From NCBI GenBank assembly GCA_018814445.1, contig JAHIZV010000169.1, positions 1-64,000 on the forward strand: a stretch of DNA of 64,000 nt. The letters are read 5' to 3'. The translations under genes and the position numbers were made by a program. This DNA comes from Verrucomicrobiota bacterium (GTDB taxonomy: Bacteria > Verrucomicrobiota > Kiritimatiellia > JAHIZV01). Below the pieces are notes generated by a model that was given only the letters and a program-made list of their open reading frames with translations, was not told the origin of the DNA and made no database searches. This document shows, piece by piece, positions 17,403-25,908 of the stretch. The first letter of the stretch is position 1. The number at the start of each line of letters is the position of its first letter.

Positions 17403-18734
17403 TTACAGTTTTGCCGTGGCGTCTCTTGTCGCGAACACGAATGCGTTGTCCGAAGGCTTGGCCGCCAGTTCAGGATGGGTCGCGTATTGATGAATAAGCA
17501 AATCGTCGATCGTGACGCCCTTCTGAATGGCCAACGAGAGAAAGTCCACGTTCGCGGCTACACCGTGCCCCGGCCGCAGAATGCTTCCGCCTATCAACCT
17601 CCGCGAAGTTCGCTCAAATACTAGTTTTGTTTTGATCATGGCAACGCCATCGATCATCGGGTAGCGATCCATCACTTCAGAAGAACCGCAAACAACATCG
17701 AACCCCTCTCTGACCGCCGCTTCCTCGATCAGGCCTGCTGACCCGAAGCTCGTTCCGAATACCGCCGAGGCGCTGGCATTAATGACGCCGGGAAAGATTT
17801 CGTTTCTGCCGAGAATATTCGCCGCGACGACCCTGGACATGAAGACCGCATTTGTCCCAAATTCACCGCGAGCAGGTCGGCCCGTAACAAACGATTTCTT
17901 TGTGGCGCAATCTCCCGAAGCATAAACACCCGGCGCGTTCGTTCTCAGATATTCATCGACATCTACGCCGAATCGGCTTGTTTGGAGTCCCGCCTCTTCC
18001 GCGATCTCCGTATTCGGAGAAACGCCGATGGACAACACTACGAAATCTGTCTCGATCACCGTGTCGTCTTCAAGGCGTACCGCCTGCACGACTCCCTCTT
18101 CCGTAACGAACTCAGAAACGGCGACTCCGGTTCGAACGTCAATGTCGTGTTCTTTCAATTTGTCCTCTACCGTGACGGCGAACTCCTCTTCCGTTGTCGC
18201 CAGCAGTATATGCGGGAGCATCTCGACGAGGGTCACATGAATGCCCAGCTCTGTGAGTATCGCGGCCACTTCAATCCCTATGTATCCGCCGCCCACAACG
18301 ACACACCGCCTGTGTTGGCCTGCCCATTCGCGCAGTCGAACCATGTCGCCGCGTGACCGTACGGGCGTTATGTTCTCGGCATTGATGCCCGGCAACGAAG
18401 GAATAGCAGGTTTTGATCCGGTCGCCAGAACGAGATGAGAATACGAGATACTTGTTCCCTTTTCAGTCGTGACCGACTGCCCGGCCGTGTCGATGTGCTG
18501 CACGCGATCAATGATGAGTTCCGCCCCGAAATCCGTCACGAGGGAGTTAGGAATAAGGAATTTCTTCTCCGGCTTCTCATCGGATATGCCATACGGAACC
18601 GCACATCGGTTGACATTGATCTCTTCGTCCTTGATGAGTGTCACGGATAGATCTGCTTTTGCCGCATGAAGGGCATGCACGATCAGCCGGCCTGCAGGGC
18701 CGCCGCCCACAACAAGTACATCTGTTTCTTTCAT
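17403..18734 (-). CDS. FAD-dependent pyridine-nucleotide disulfide oxidoreductase (CoA-disulfide reductase/NADH oxidase-like)
   Basis: A 443-residue flavoprotein with an N-terminal FAD motif VVGGGPAGRLI, a second dinucleotide (NADH) motif VVVGGGYIGIEVA near residue 145, and the FAD-binding GVYASGDCA near residue 275. A single redox Cys at about residue 43 (NRCAVPYGI) matches the CoA-disulfide reductase/Npx/Nsr group rather than the CXXXXC enzymes. Substrates in that group include CoA disulfide, persulfides and oxygen. It is co-oriented with the OsmC, zinc-ribbon and thioredoxin genes, forming a thiol-redox cluster. Confidence 0.85.
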   Translation of the reverse strand: MKETDVLVVGGGPAGRLIVHALHAAKADLSVTLIKDEEINVNRCAVPYGISDEKPEKKFLIPNSLVTDFGAELIIDRVQHIDTAGQSVTTEKGTSISYSHLVLATGSKPAIPSLPGINAENITPVRSRGDMVRLREWAGQHRRCVVVGGGYIGIEVAAILTELGIHVTLVEMLPHILLATTEEEFAVTVEDKLKEHDIDVRTGVAVSEFVTEEGVVQAVRLEDDTVIETDFVVLSIGVSPNTEIAEEAGLQTSRFGVDVDEYLRTNAPGVYASGDCATKKSFVTGRPARGEFGTNAVFMSRVVAANILGRNEIFPGVINASASAVFGTSFGSAGLIEEAAVREGFDVVCGSSEVMDRYPMIDGVAMIKTKLVFERTSRRLIGGSILRPGHGVAANVDFLSLAIQKGVTIDDLLIHQYATHPELAAKPSDNAFVFATRDATAKL

Positions 18735-18742
18735 CAGGGCCT

Positions 18743-19147
18743 CTATGAGTTTGCTGCGCGCGTGGTGATTTCGAAATCGGGGGTATCGATGACGTGCTTT
18801 TTGACCGTGCAGAGATCGGCGGCCCGCCGAATCGCTTTCTCGTACTTCTCGGGAAAATCCTTCGGCAGGGTCAGCATGATTCTGATGGGCGTGAAGAGCT
18901 TTCGTGCGGGATCGCGCTCCGCCTCAAGGTTCACTGCAAGACCCTCTGTATTGAGGTCCCTGGAGTTGCAGAACTCCAGCGCGTAAATCCCCACGCATGT
19001 GGACATGGAAACGAAGAAGAGATCGAAAGGCTCCGGGGCCGAGCCCTCGCCGCCGTTTTTCACGGATTGGTCCGTATGAACGGTAAATCCGTCGTAGTGA
19101 GCATCGACCTTCTTCCCGCCTGGAAATGTGACTTCAAATTTCTTCAC
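18743..19147 (-). CDS. OsmC-family protein
   Basis: A 134-residue OsmC/Ohr-fold protein. The catalytic-type Cys lies in SMSTCVGIYALEFC (about residue 52), while the second Cys is in the helix AADLCTVKKHVID (about residue 113). Such proteins reduce organic hydroperoxides or act on thiols. It lies eight bases downstream of the disulfide oxidoreductase in gene order on the genome and is probably co-transcribed with it. A second, different OsmC protein is encoded at 26531-26959. Confidence 0.86.
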   Translation of the reverse strand: MKKFEVTFPGGKKVDAHYDGFTVHTDQSVKNGGEGSAPEPFDLFFVSMSTCVGIYALEFCNSRDLNTEGLAVNLEAERDPARKLFTPIRIMLTLPKDFPEKYEKAIRRAADLCTVKKHVIDTPDFEITTRAANS

Positions 19148-19185
19148 TTCATGTATCTCCCTCTGTTGAGCCGCGCGTGCGTTTC

Positions 19186-19386
19186 CTAAGCAAAAGGGCA
19201 GGTCCCGGTTGGGCAGGAAGCTCCCGCGGATGCTCCGCCTGATGACGCAGCGTTAAACGCCGCAAACTGCTTCTTGATCCTGGAAGATCCGCACTTGGGG
19301 CATTGCGCAGGAGCATCTGCTTCGCCCCGAACAAGGACTTCGAAGCGATGCTCACAGTCTTCACACACGTATACGTAGATAGGCAT
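19186..19386 (-). CDS. FmdB-like zinc-ribbon protein
   Basis: A 66-residue protein with the family start MPIYVYVCEDCEHRFEVL, two CxxC knuckles (CEDC, CPKC) forming a zinc ribbon, a Gly/Ser/Ala-rich linker and a C-terminal SCPTGTCPF segment with two more Cys. The FmdB/CxxC-CxxC family is widespread and its function is mostly unknown. It lies between thioredoxin and OsmC genes on the same strand. Confidence 0.85.
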   Translation of the reverse strand: MPIYVYVCEDCEHRFEVLVRGEADAPAQCPKCGSSRIKKQFAAFNAASSGGASAGASCPTGTCPFA

Positions 19387-19398
19387 GGTATCTTGTCC

Positions 19399-19728
19399 TT
19401 ATGCTTTGGCTGCCTCGTCAATAGCGGCCGTAAGAGTCGCCGTGTTCTGGACTCCGACGAAACCGTCCACGGGTTTGCCGTCTTTGAAGAGAATGAGCGT
19501 GGGAATGCTCCGAATACCGAGCTGACCCGAAGTCATGGGCGCATCGTCCACGTTGACCTTGGCAATCGCGGCCTTTCCGCCGATTTCAGCAGCGAGCTGC
19601 TCAATAATGGGGCCCTGTACCCGGCACGGTCCACACCAGGGCGCCCAGAAATCGACAAGGACGATGCCTTTCCCGACATGTTCCGCGAAATTCCGGTCTG
19701 TCAATTCAAGTACACCTTCTGTGATCAT
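19399..19728 (-). CDS. trxA: Thioredoxin
   Basis: A 109-residue classical thioredoxin: VLVDFWAPWCGPC with active-site CGPC at residues 32-35, the cis-proline loop RSIPTLILF, and the final helix. It is a cytoplasmic disulfide reductant and the first gene of the run trxA, zinc ribbon, OsmC, disulfide oxidoreductase, ferritin. A MITE-like element lies directly upstream (19779-19929), so promoter sequences for this run may be inside or next to that element. Confidence 0.95.
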   Translation of the reverse strand: MITEGVLELTDRNFAEHVGKGIVLVDFWAPWCGPCRVQGPIIEQLAAEIGGKAAIAKVNVDDAPMTSGQLGIRSIPTLILFKDGKPVDGFVGVQNTATLTAAIDEAAKA

Positions 19729-19778
19729 CGTTTTCTCCGTTTACCTGTATGTCATTCATGGAGATCAGGCTTCCTGAT

Positions 19779-19929
19779 CTGAATGGCGCTGACTTAAGGC
19801 CACGACATGCCTTACGGCATTGACTACAAACAATGCGAACTTCATCAATTGTTCGTAGTTAAGCCCGTCAGGGCTGTGCCTTTCTTTGCCTGACGCATCC
19901 GAAAGTGGTCTTAAGTCAGCGGCATTCAG
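19779..19929 (+). mobile_element. MITE-like palindromic element, copy 2 (complete)
   Basis: Complete 151 bp copy. The terminal inverted repeats are about 25 bp with two mismatches: CTGAATGGCGCTGACTTAAG at the left end and the complement of CTGAATGCCGCTGACTTAAG at the right. Internal sequence matches copy 1 at 1-141 almost perfectly. No obvious target-site duplication is visible beyond the arms. It sits between trxA and the sigma factor gene. Confidence 0.88.
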
Positions 19930-20009
19930 GCCTGATCTGCCGTTCATAATACTGAGAGTCACGGATGAGCGGTCAGGTTCCCGAAAAAACAAAAACATTT
20001 CGAGATGAT

Positions 20010-20795
20010 CTACACTGCTTCCATCTGTTTACGGAGTTTGTCCAGCAGAACCTTGGGAATCCTTCCCTGGTTCATGCCTCCGCAGACGTAACGGGTGAGA
20101 TCGAGAGAGGCGAAGACATTGCGGCATCGCTCGCACATGATGGTCTGGCCGACGGGGAAGGTTATTCCCCGGTCCAGTGCTTCCTGCTTGGCATGCAGCA
20201 AATCGAGGCAAACCTGCTTCGGATACGCGGCGGCACTGCCTTCTCGACAGGGAAGTTCGCCGGTCAGATCCCGACGAAGTTTCAAGCGCGCGCGATGGAG
20301 CCGCGTCTTCACGGTTTCGGGTTTGAGTCCGAGGATCTCGGCGACCTCGTCTATCGGCAGTTCCAGAATATCCTTTAAGATCAGCGGCATACGGAAAGGG
20401 GCGGGCAGTGCCGCGATGGACTTCTCCATGCATTCGCGCAGCTCGCCGCGTTCCGCCAGTTCCGCCGGATTCGTGATTTGTCCGTCGATATCGGGCATAT
20501 CCTTTTCCCTAAAAGGGAGAAGTTCATCGATGGACTCGATGCGCCCCGGTTCCCCCGCTTTCTTCCGGCGCATGCGCCCGCACGTTCGCACCGCTATGGT
20601 ATAGAGCCAGGTTGTGACTTTTGAGCGCCCGTCAAACTGCTTCCAGTTCTTATAGGCCTTCAGGAACGTTTCCTGCACCAGATCCTGCGCATCATGCGGA
20701 TTGCCGCATAGACGCAGAGCGAAGCGATACATCTGATCGCCATACTGACTGAGCAGGCGGGCCACAGCCTTTTCTCGGGGTTCATCCTGCTTCAA
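20010..20795 (-). CDS. ECF-type sigma factor with Cys-rich C-terminal extension
   Basis: A 261-residue sigma-70 family protein. Region 2 is recognised by AQDLVQETFLKAYKNW and TTWLYTIAVRTCGRMRRKK, and region 4 by LPAPFRMPLILKDILEL and the HTH IDEVAEILGLKPETVKTRLHR. It is unusual in having about 85 extra C-terminal residues with several Cys (ELPC, QVCLDLL, MCERCRNVF, YVCGGM), a possible zinc or redox site. No separate anti-sigma gene is adjacent, so the extension may itself control activity. It lies 12 bases after the CoA-disulfide reductase-rhodanese gene on the same strand, consistent with an operon and a thiol/persulfide stress signal; that link is inference. Confidence 0.87.
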   Translation of the reverse strand: MKQDEPREKAVARLLSQYGDQMYRFALRLCGNPHDAQDLVQETFLKAYKNWKQFDGRSKVTTWLYTIAVRTCGRMRRKKAGEPGRIESIDELLPFREKDMPDIDGQITNPAELAERGELRECMEKSIAALPAPFRMPLILKDILELPIDEVAEILGLKPETVKTRLHRARLKLRRDLTGELPCREGSAAAYPKQVCLDLLHAKQEALDRGITFPVGQTIMCERCRNVFASLDLTRYVCGGMNQGRIPKVLLDKLRKQMEAV

Positions 20796-20807
20796 GAAGG
20801 AACCTTC

Positions 20808-22493
20808 CTACTTCTCTCGCGGGAAGGGCCAGGCCATGAGACCGCCCTCCATCACCTTCACGTTCGTCCAGCCGTTGGCTTCGAGGACGCTGGCGGCTTC
20901 GTAACCGCGCAACGATATTTTGCAGTAGCAGATGATCTCCTGATCTTTGTCAGCGGGTAATTCGTTGAGCCGGTTCCGGAGCGCGCCCAGGGGAATCAGG
21001 TTCTCGCCGACGCCAAGCCGCATCCGTTCAAATTCGTCTGCGCCGCGGACGTCCAGAAGATAGGGCTGCCCCCCTTTTTGCAGACGCTCCCTGACTTCGC
21101 TCGCGGACAGACCGCTCATGCGTCCGAGCATCTTGTTCTCAAGCACGTGGGCCGTCATGATGAAATTGTCGATTGCGGGAGAGAAAGGCGGCGCATAGGG
21201 CAGGTCGGCGTTGACCAGATCCGCGACCGTCAGTTTTCCATGAATCGCCATTGCCGCCTGTGCGATTCGCTTGCTGACGTCGCCGGGACCTACGGCCTGA
21301 AGGCCCAGCAGGCGGCCCGTATCCGCATTGGCAACCATTTTCAGCAGAAGCAGTTCTCCGCCCATGAAATGGGGTTTGTCCGGCGCCGCGGTAATGACCG
21401 AAACAACGTTGTATCCGGCTTCCCTCGCGCGACTCTCGGAAAGCCCCGTAGCCCCGGCTCCGTAGTCAAATACTTTGCACACGCCCGTCTGGATCGTGCC
21501 CGGAAATTCCACTTTGTTCCCAGTCACGACGTTCTGCCCGACGACCCTTCCTTCAAGGTTGGCGAGATCGCCGAACGGTGCATGAACCTTCTCTCCGGTA
21601 ATGAGATGGGGTATCTCCACGCAGTCGCCCGCGGCGTAAATGTCCGGGTCGGACGTCTGCATGAACGTGTCGACTTCTATGCCGCCTCGTTCCCCGATTT
21701 TCAGTCCGGCGTCTTCGGCCAGCTTGGAGTTCGGTCTTACGCCGACGGCGACGACGGCCAGTTCACAAGGCAGCTCGATCCCGTTGCGGAGTTTTACTCC
21801 GGTCAGTTTTCCGTTCTCGCCGAGAAACTCCGCGACGGGATTCTCGGTGATTACGATGGCGGCCTTGCTCCTAATATGGTTTTCCAGAACCTTCGCCATT
21901 TCCCAGTCGAGGAAGAGCAGGAGCTGGCTCATCATTTCCACCAGTGTGATCTGAATGCCGGCGAGATGCAGAGCTTCGCAGGTTTCCACGCCGATAAGTC
22001 CACCGCCGATCACGACAGCCCTATCGATCTTCTTCTCGTCGGCGATCTGCCGCAGGTAATCGGCATCACGCATCGACTGAAGCGTTGAGATTCCTTCCAG
22101 ATCACTCCCGGGAAGCGGCGGCACCACCGGGCTCGCACCGGTTGCGAGGACCAGTTTGTCGTACGCCAATTCGAAATCCTGTTCCTCATCGAGATCGTGG
22201 CAGGACACGACATGGCGCTTGCGGTCAATGGCCGTGACGCGTGTCCGCGTCATCGCGTTGATGCCCTTGGCCTTAAGATAGTACTTCGGATCCCGTATCA
22301 CGCCCGTGGGCGTGGAAAGCAGTTGGTTCCGGTCGTCAAAAAAGCCGCCGACGAAATAGGGATAACCGCAGGAGGCCATCGACAGATCGGGGCCTTCCTG
22401 CAGGATAGTAATCTCCGCATGCTGATCCATGCGCCTGGCTTTGGCGGCGGCTTTAGGTCCTGCCGCGGACCCTCCTACGACGACGATTTTCAT
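20808..22493 (-). CDS. CoA-disulfide/persulfide reductase fused to rhodanese
   Basis: A 561-residue fusion. Residues 1-450 form a pyridine-nucleotide disulfide oxidoreductase (FAD motif VVGGSAAGPKAAAKARR, redox Cys at about residue 43 in MASCGYPY, NADH motif VIGGGLIGVETCEALH, IYAAGDCVE). Residues 460-561 form a rhodanese domain with its own catalytic Cys in IICYCKISLRGYE. This architecture is known as CoADR-RHD, or Npsr, and reduces CoA persulfides/polysulfide. It is followed closely by the ECF sigma factor gene. Together with the membrane rhodanese at 14245 it suggests sulfane-sulfur metabolism. Confidence 0.93.
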   Translation of the reverse strand: MKIVVVGGSAAGPKAAAKARRMDQHAEITILQEGPDLSMASCGYPYFVGGFFDDRNQLLSTPTGVIRDPKYYLKAKGINAMTRTRVTAIDRKRHVVSCHDLDEEQDFELAYDKLVLATGASPVVPPLPGSDLEGISTLQSMRDADYLRQIADEKKIDRAVVIGGGLIGVETCEALHLAGIQITLVEMMSQLLLFLDWEMAKVLENHIRSKAAIVITENPVAEFLGENGKLTGVKLRNGIELPCELAVVAVGVRPNSKLAEDAGLKIGERGGIEVDTFMQTSDPDIYAAGDCVEIPHLITGEKVHAPFGDLANLEGRVVGQNVVTGNKVEFPGTIQTGVCKVFDYGAGATGLSESRAREAGYNVVSVITAAPDKPHFMGGELLLLKMVANADTGRLLGLQAVGPGDVSKRIAQAAMAIHGKLTVADLVNADLPYAPPFSPAIDNFIMTAHVLENKMLGRMSGLSASEVRERLQKGGQPYLLDVRGADEFERMRLGVGENLIPLGALRNRLNELPADKDQEIICYCKISLRGYEAASVLEANGWTNVKVMEGGLMAWPFPREK

Positions 22494-22519
22494 AGATCCG
22501 CTTTCCTGTGATGAGTAGA

Positions 22520-23542
22520 TCAGTAGCTGTCTTCAGTCAGGACAACCTTGCCTTTGAATACCCGGTAGATTACGGCGCTGTACCCGATCACGAGCGGCAT
22601 ACCGACCAAGGCGATGATCAACATCACCCGATGCGTGCGTGGAGTGGACGCTGCGTTGTAGATCGTGAGGCTGTTTGCCAGATCGGTACACGATGGCACG
22701 AGGCGGGGGAAAAGGCAGACCGCGAAAAGTCCGACTGTCGCCAGGATAGTCACCGCAGAAGCCAGAAAAGCGCGCCCGTCTCTATTCGCGCCGGAAGCAA
22801 TCGGGATGAAGACGAGGCCGGCCATCAGAATGATGAGAAGGGCAAGTAACAGCGGGCTTTTCGACACTCCATAGAGGAGAAAAGGCGCGGCGAAATAGGT
22901 GGCTATCAGTACGCATGCATAGAGTGCGGCGAAAGCGATCCAAGTTCTGGAAAGCCACTTGCGCATTCTCCTGCGCTGGTCACCTTCGCTCTTCATCGAC
23001 AGATAGGCGGCGCCGTGCATCACGCACATAACCAGACTGAGCGCTCCGGCAAGGAGGGCGTAGGGATTAAGCAGGTTGAAGAAGCCGCCCGTGTACATTC
23101 CTTCACTGTCCAGGGGAATGCCCCGGGCTATATTGCCGACTGCTACACCGAAGAGGAGAGCAGGCACGAGACTTCCGAGTCCGAACGCCCAGTCCCAGAA
23201 CCGTTTCCACGCAGGGGCATCAACCTTTCCCCGGAACTCGAGAGAGACGGCCCGGAATATCAGAGCGACAAGCAGCAGCATCAGGGCCATGTAGAAAGCG
23301 CTGAAGACCGTCGCGTACACGATAGGGAAAGCCGCGAATAACGCACCCCCGCCGGTAAGCAGCCACACTTCGTTTCCGTCCCACACCGGGCCGATGGCAT
23401 TCAGATTCACGCGGCGTTCGTGTTCGTTGCGCGTGAAGAGATGTATTACACCGACCCCGAGATCAAAACCGTCGAGAATCGCGTACCCGCCGATCAGAAC
23501 GCCGACAAGTATGAACCAGGTTGTGTTCAGATCGATCATCAT
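22520..23542 (-). CDS. cydB: Cytochrome bd ubiquinol oxidase subunit II
   Basis: A 340-residue membrane subunit of the bd-type terminal oxidase. The start MMIDLNTTWFILVG and the helix GGYAILDGFDLGVG are diagnostic, as is NAIGPVWDGNEVWLLTGGGALFAAFP. Eight or nine transmembrane helices are evident. The ATG (23540-23542) overlaps the cydA stop (ATGA), with GGAGGTGG just upstream. The open frame continues into cydA without family similarity, so the longer start is rejected. Confidence 0.95.
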   Translation of the reverse strand: MMIDLNTTWFILVGVLIGGYAILDGFDLGVGVIHLFTRNEHERRVNLNAIGPVWDGNEVWLLTGGGALFAAFPIVYATVFSAFYMALMLLLVALIFRAVSLEFRGKVDAPAWKRFWDWAFGLGSLVPALLFGVAVGNIARGIPLDSEGMYTGGFFNLLNPYALLAGALSLVMCVMHGAAYLSMKSEGDQRRRMRKWLSRTWIAFAALYACVLIATYFAAPFLLYGVSKSPLLLALLIILMAGLVFIPIASGANRDGRAFLASAVTILATVGLFAVCLFPRLVPSCTDLANSLTIYNAASTPRTHRVMLIIALVGMPLVIGYSAVIYRVFKGKVVLTEDSY

Positions 23543-24870
23543 GCCACCTCCTTCACGGTAACGGACTCCGCTTCGTGCTTCATCTCCTTGATCAGTAGAA
23601 ACACGTACAATGAGCCGAGGAAAATATAGATGACGCCGAACATGATAATAGTCGCAAGAATCTGTCCGGCAGGCACTGTTACTGAAACCGCATCCCGCGT
23701 GCGAAGCATGTGATAAACGATCCACGGCTGTCGGCCGACTTCGGCGGCGACCCATCCAAACTGGCAGGCGATCAGGGGAAGCGGAATCGAGCACACGAGC
23801 AGTTTCAGGAAGCGGCGGCTCTCGGGCAGGCGTTTTCTCACGATCTGCAGTGCGCCCCAGGACATGGAAGCGATGAAGAAGAGTCCGAGCAGAACCATGT
23901 TGTGAAAAGAGACGAACGTGAGCCACAGCGGCGGTCGCTCGTCTTCAGGAAATTCGCTGATGCCGGGAATCTCCGCGTCGATATCACCAAAGGCCATGAG
24001 GCTGAGCAGGCCGGGAAGCTCGATCTTCGCGTTGAGTTCTGGCGGTCTCGTTTTGACCAGTCCAAAAACTGCAAGGGGCGCGCCGGACTGCGTGCTGTAG
24101 AGCCCCTCGATAGCCGCGAACTTCTCAGGCTGTGTGTGAGCAACCTGTCGGGCGTGCATGTCCCCGAACGGGAATACGACCGTGACTGAACTGATGATGC
24201 CCACGACAAGAACTGTCTTCAGGGCCTTTAACGCGGCCCGGTTCTGCGCGTTCCGGAGCAGCAGGAAGGCACATACGCCGGCGGCAAAGAAGGCGCCGGA
24301 CACCAGTGCCGCATCAATCGTGTGGAAGAAGCGAGGCCACATCGACGGATTGAATACGGCCTCAGAGAAACTCGTCAGTTCAGCGCGCCCGTTCTGAATC
24401 ACGTAACCCGCCGGTGTCTGCATCCAGGAGTTCGCTACCAGGATCCAGAAGGCGGAGATGGTGGATCCCACAGCCACCATCAGGATCGAGAACCAATGAA
24501 CACCTTTCGATACGCGCTTTCGACCGAAGAGATACAGGCCGAGAAATCCGGATTCGAGGAAGAAGGCAAACACTCCCTCGGCTGCCAGCGGCGCTCCGAA
24601 TATGTCCCCGACGAACTTCGAATACTCGGACCAGTTTGTGCCGAACTGGAACTCCATTACAATCCCCGTGGCCACGCCCACGGCAAACGTCAGGGCGAGA
24701 AGTTTGCCCAGAAAACGACCCATGCGGACAAAGTCTTCGTCGCTCCGCCGCCAACCTAATCCCTCGACAATGACCAGCACCCATGCGAGCCCGATGGTAA
24801 TCGGCGGAAATAGAAAGTGAAAACCGATTGTCAGTGCAAACTGTATTCTCGCCAGTAATACCGCATCCAT
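23539..24870 (-). CDS. cydA: Cytochrome bd ubiquinol oxidase subunit I
   Basis: A 443-residue haem-bearing subunit that oxidises quinol and reduces oxygen with high affinity. Haem ligand His18 lies in TIGFHFLFPP. The quinol-binding Q-loop starts at GDMHARQVAHTQPEKFAAIEG and is short. GRQPWIVYHMLRT near residue 380 is a family signature. With nrfHA and the ferritin it suggests an organism that meets traces of oxygen and nitrite. A MITE-like element begins 13 bases upstream of the ATG (24883), so the promoter is inside or beyond the element. cydX was not identified. Confidence 0.95.
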   Translation of the reverse strand: MDAVLLARIQFALTIGFHFLFPPITIGLAWVLVIVEGLGWRRSDEDFVRMGRFLGKLLALTFAVGVATGIVMEFQFGTNWSEYSKFVGDIFGAPLAAEGVFAFFLESGFLGLYLFGRKRVSKGVHWFSILMVAVGSTISAFWILVANSWMQTPAGYVIQNGRAELTSFSEAVFNPSMWPRFFHTIDAALVSGAFFAAGVCAFLLLRNAQNRAALKALKTVLVVGIISSVTVVFPFGDMHARQVAHTQPEKFAAIEGLYSTQSGAPLAVFGLVKTRPPELNAKIELPGLLSLMAFGDIDAEIPGISEFPEDERPPLWLTFVSFHNMVLLGLFFIASMSWGALQIVRKRLPESRRFLKLLVCSIPLPLIACQFGWVAAEVGRQPWIVYHMLRTRDAVSVTVPAGQILATIIMFGVIYIFLGSLYVFLLIKEMKHEAESVTVKEVA

Positions 24871-24882
24871 TAAACATCTCCT

Positions 24883-25032
24883 CCGAATGTCACTGACTCA
24901 AGGCCCCTTCGGATGCAATAGGCAAACAAAGGCACAGCCCTGACGGACTTGACTGCAAACAATGGATGAAGCCTGCACCGTTTGTAGTCAATGCCGTAAG
25001 GCATGTCGTGGCTTTAAGTCAGCACTATTCAC
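24883..25032 (-). mobile_element. MITE-like palindromic element, copy 3 (diverged, inverted)
   Basis: Aligns to the reverse complement of copies 1 and 2 over about 150 bp: shared words include AGGCACAGCCCTGACGG, TGTAGTCAATGCCGTAAGG and CATGTCGTGG. The ends (CGAATGTCACTGACTCAAGG and its partner ending GTCAGCACTATTCAC) are diverged terminal repeats. It lies between the divergent cydA and DUF134 genes and has changed more than the other two copies, so it is older or from a sister lineage. Confidence 0.82.
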
Positions 25033-25088
25033 ATATCCTTCGGCTGATTCGCGCATCCGCAAATACTTATGCACCTGATCACACCTTC

Positions 25089-25125
25089 TTGACAATCAAT
25101 TATTATGCACATATGTTCATAATAA
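25089..25125 (+). promoter_or_regulatory. Promoter with overlapping palindromic operator for the DUF134 operon
   Basis: A -35 box TTGACA (25089-25094), 17 bp spacer and -10-like TATGTT (25112-25117) precede the DUF134 ATG at 25140. Over the -10 lies a 26 bp near-perfect palindrome at 25100-25125 (arms TTATTATG and CATAATAA around ACATATGT) with one mismatched pair. Its position would block RNA polymerase when bound, so repression, probably by the DUF134 protein itself, is likely. Confidence 0.7.
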
Positions 25126-25139
25126 ATCAGGGCCGCGTC

Positions 25140-25526
25140 ATGTCGAGACCATTCAAAACCCGCTGTATAGGACCCTTGCCGGGGGTGACTGTGTTCAAAC
25201 CCGCCGGTGTGCCGGCCACCGAATTGGAGAAAGTGGTCATTCATCTCGATGAACTGGAGGCCGTTCGACTCGTGGACGGCGAAGGTCTCGATCACGCGCA
25301 GGCGGCTCAGCGCATGAATGTGTCCCGTCCGACCGTGAGCCGGATACTGGGGCGGGTTCACGGGAAGATAGCGCAAGCCCTGACGGAAGGTCAGGCGCTT
25401 TTCATCCAGCAGGGCGGTGCGCCCGTCGAACGGGTTGCGGCCGGAGAGACCCGCGGGAAGGGCCGAATGAGAAAAGGCAAAGGAGAAAGAAATGAAAGTA
25501 GCGGTGTGCGCGGAAGAAGGAAGTAA
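25140..25526 (+). CDS. DUF134-family DNA-binding protein
   Basis: A 128-residue product starting MSRPFKTRCIG. The family core is FKPAGVPATELEKVVIHLDELEAVRLVDGEGL followed by a helix-turn-helix (DHAQAAQRMNVSRPTVSRILGRVHGKIA, about residues 50-78). The C-terminus is basic and low complexity. DUF134 proteins are usually encoded next to NifX/NifB-type proteins, as here. It overlaps the next gene by 35 bases. The upstream palindrome suggests autoregulation; the signal sensed is unknown. Confidence 0.9.
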   Translation: MSRPFKTRCIGPLPGVTVFKPAGVPATELEKVVIHLDELEAVRLVDGEGLDHAQAAQRMNVSRPTVSRILGRVHGKIAQALTEGQALFIQQGGAPVERVAAGETRGKGRMRKGKGERNESSGVRGRRK

Positions 25527-25908
25527 GGCTTCCTGGATCGGCAAATGCGTAAGCAAGAGTCCGTTCTTTGTTCTGGCTGACACGGATTCGGGTGAGTTTG
25601 AAAGCATGCCTAATCCTGCCATCGGCGCGAAGGGACACCATGGCAGAGTGGCGGCCGAAGCTCTCATCAGAACATCAGTGAAGTCCGTGATCGGCACCCA
25701 TTTCGGACACAAGGCAATGCGGCTTCTTGCGGCCGAGGGCATATCCGTCTACCAGACGGAGCCCGGCGTGGTGGAACATGCGGTGCAGGCTCATAAGGCG
25801 GGACGGCTATCTCTCGCGCAGGAAGGAAATCCCTGCCACGACTCATCGTCTCACCGGTCGTGCTGCAAGGGAGGTGCGGGTCACGGCGGGACCTGTTGTC
25901 ATGGGTAG
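25492..25908 (+). CDS. NifX/NifB-type dinitrogenase iron-molybdenum cofactor-like protein with Cys-rich tail
   Basis: A 138-residue product. Residues 1-105 are the Nitro_FeMo-Co fold: MKVAVCAEEGSKAS, a FFVLADTDS strand, VKSVIGTHFGHKAMRLLAAEGI, and GVVEHAVQAHKAG. The tail is rich in Cys, His and Gly (PCHDSSSHRSCCKGG, GTCCHG), suggesting metal or Fe-S cluster binding. No nitrogenase genes are present, so a general role in iron-sulfur or metal handling is more likely than nitrogen fixation. It is the middle gene of an overlapping three-gene operon. Confidence 0.87.
   Translation: MKVAVCAEEGSKASWIGKCVSKSPFFVLADTDSGEFESMPNPAIGAKGHHGRVAAEALIRTSVKSVIGTHFGHKAMRLLAAEGISVYQTEPGVVEHAVQAHKAGRLSLAQEGNPCHDSSSHRSCCKGGAGHGGTCCHG

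Noticed and set aside
24966-25139. N-terminal extension of the DUF134 gene starting inside the MITE
   Set aside because: The extension is repeat-derived, and the promoter and operator lie between it and the real ATG at 25140.
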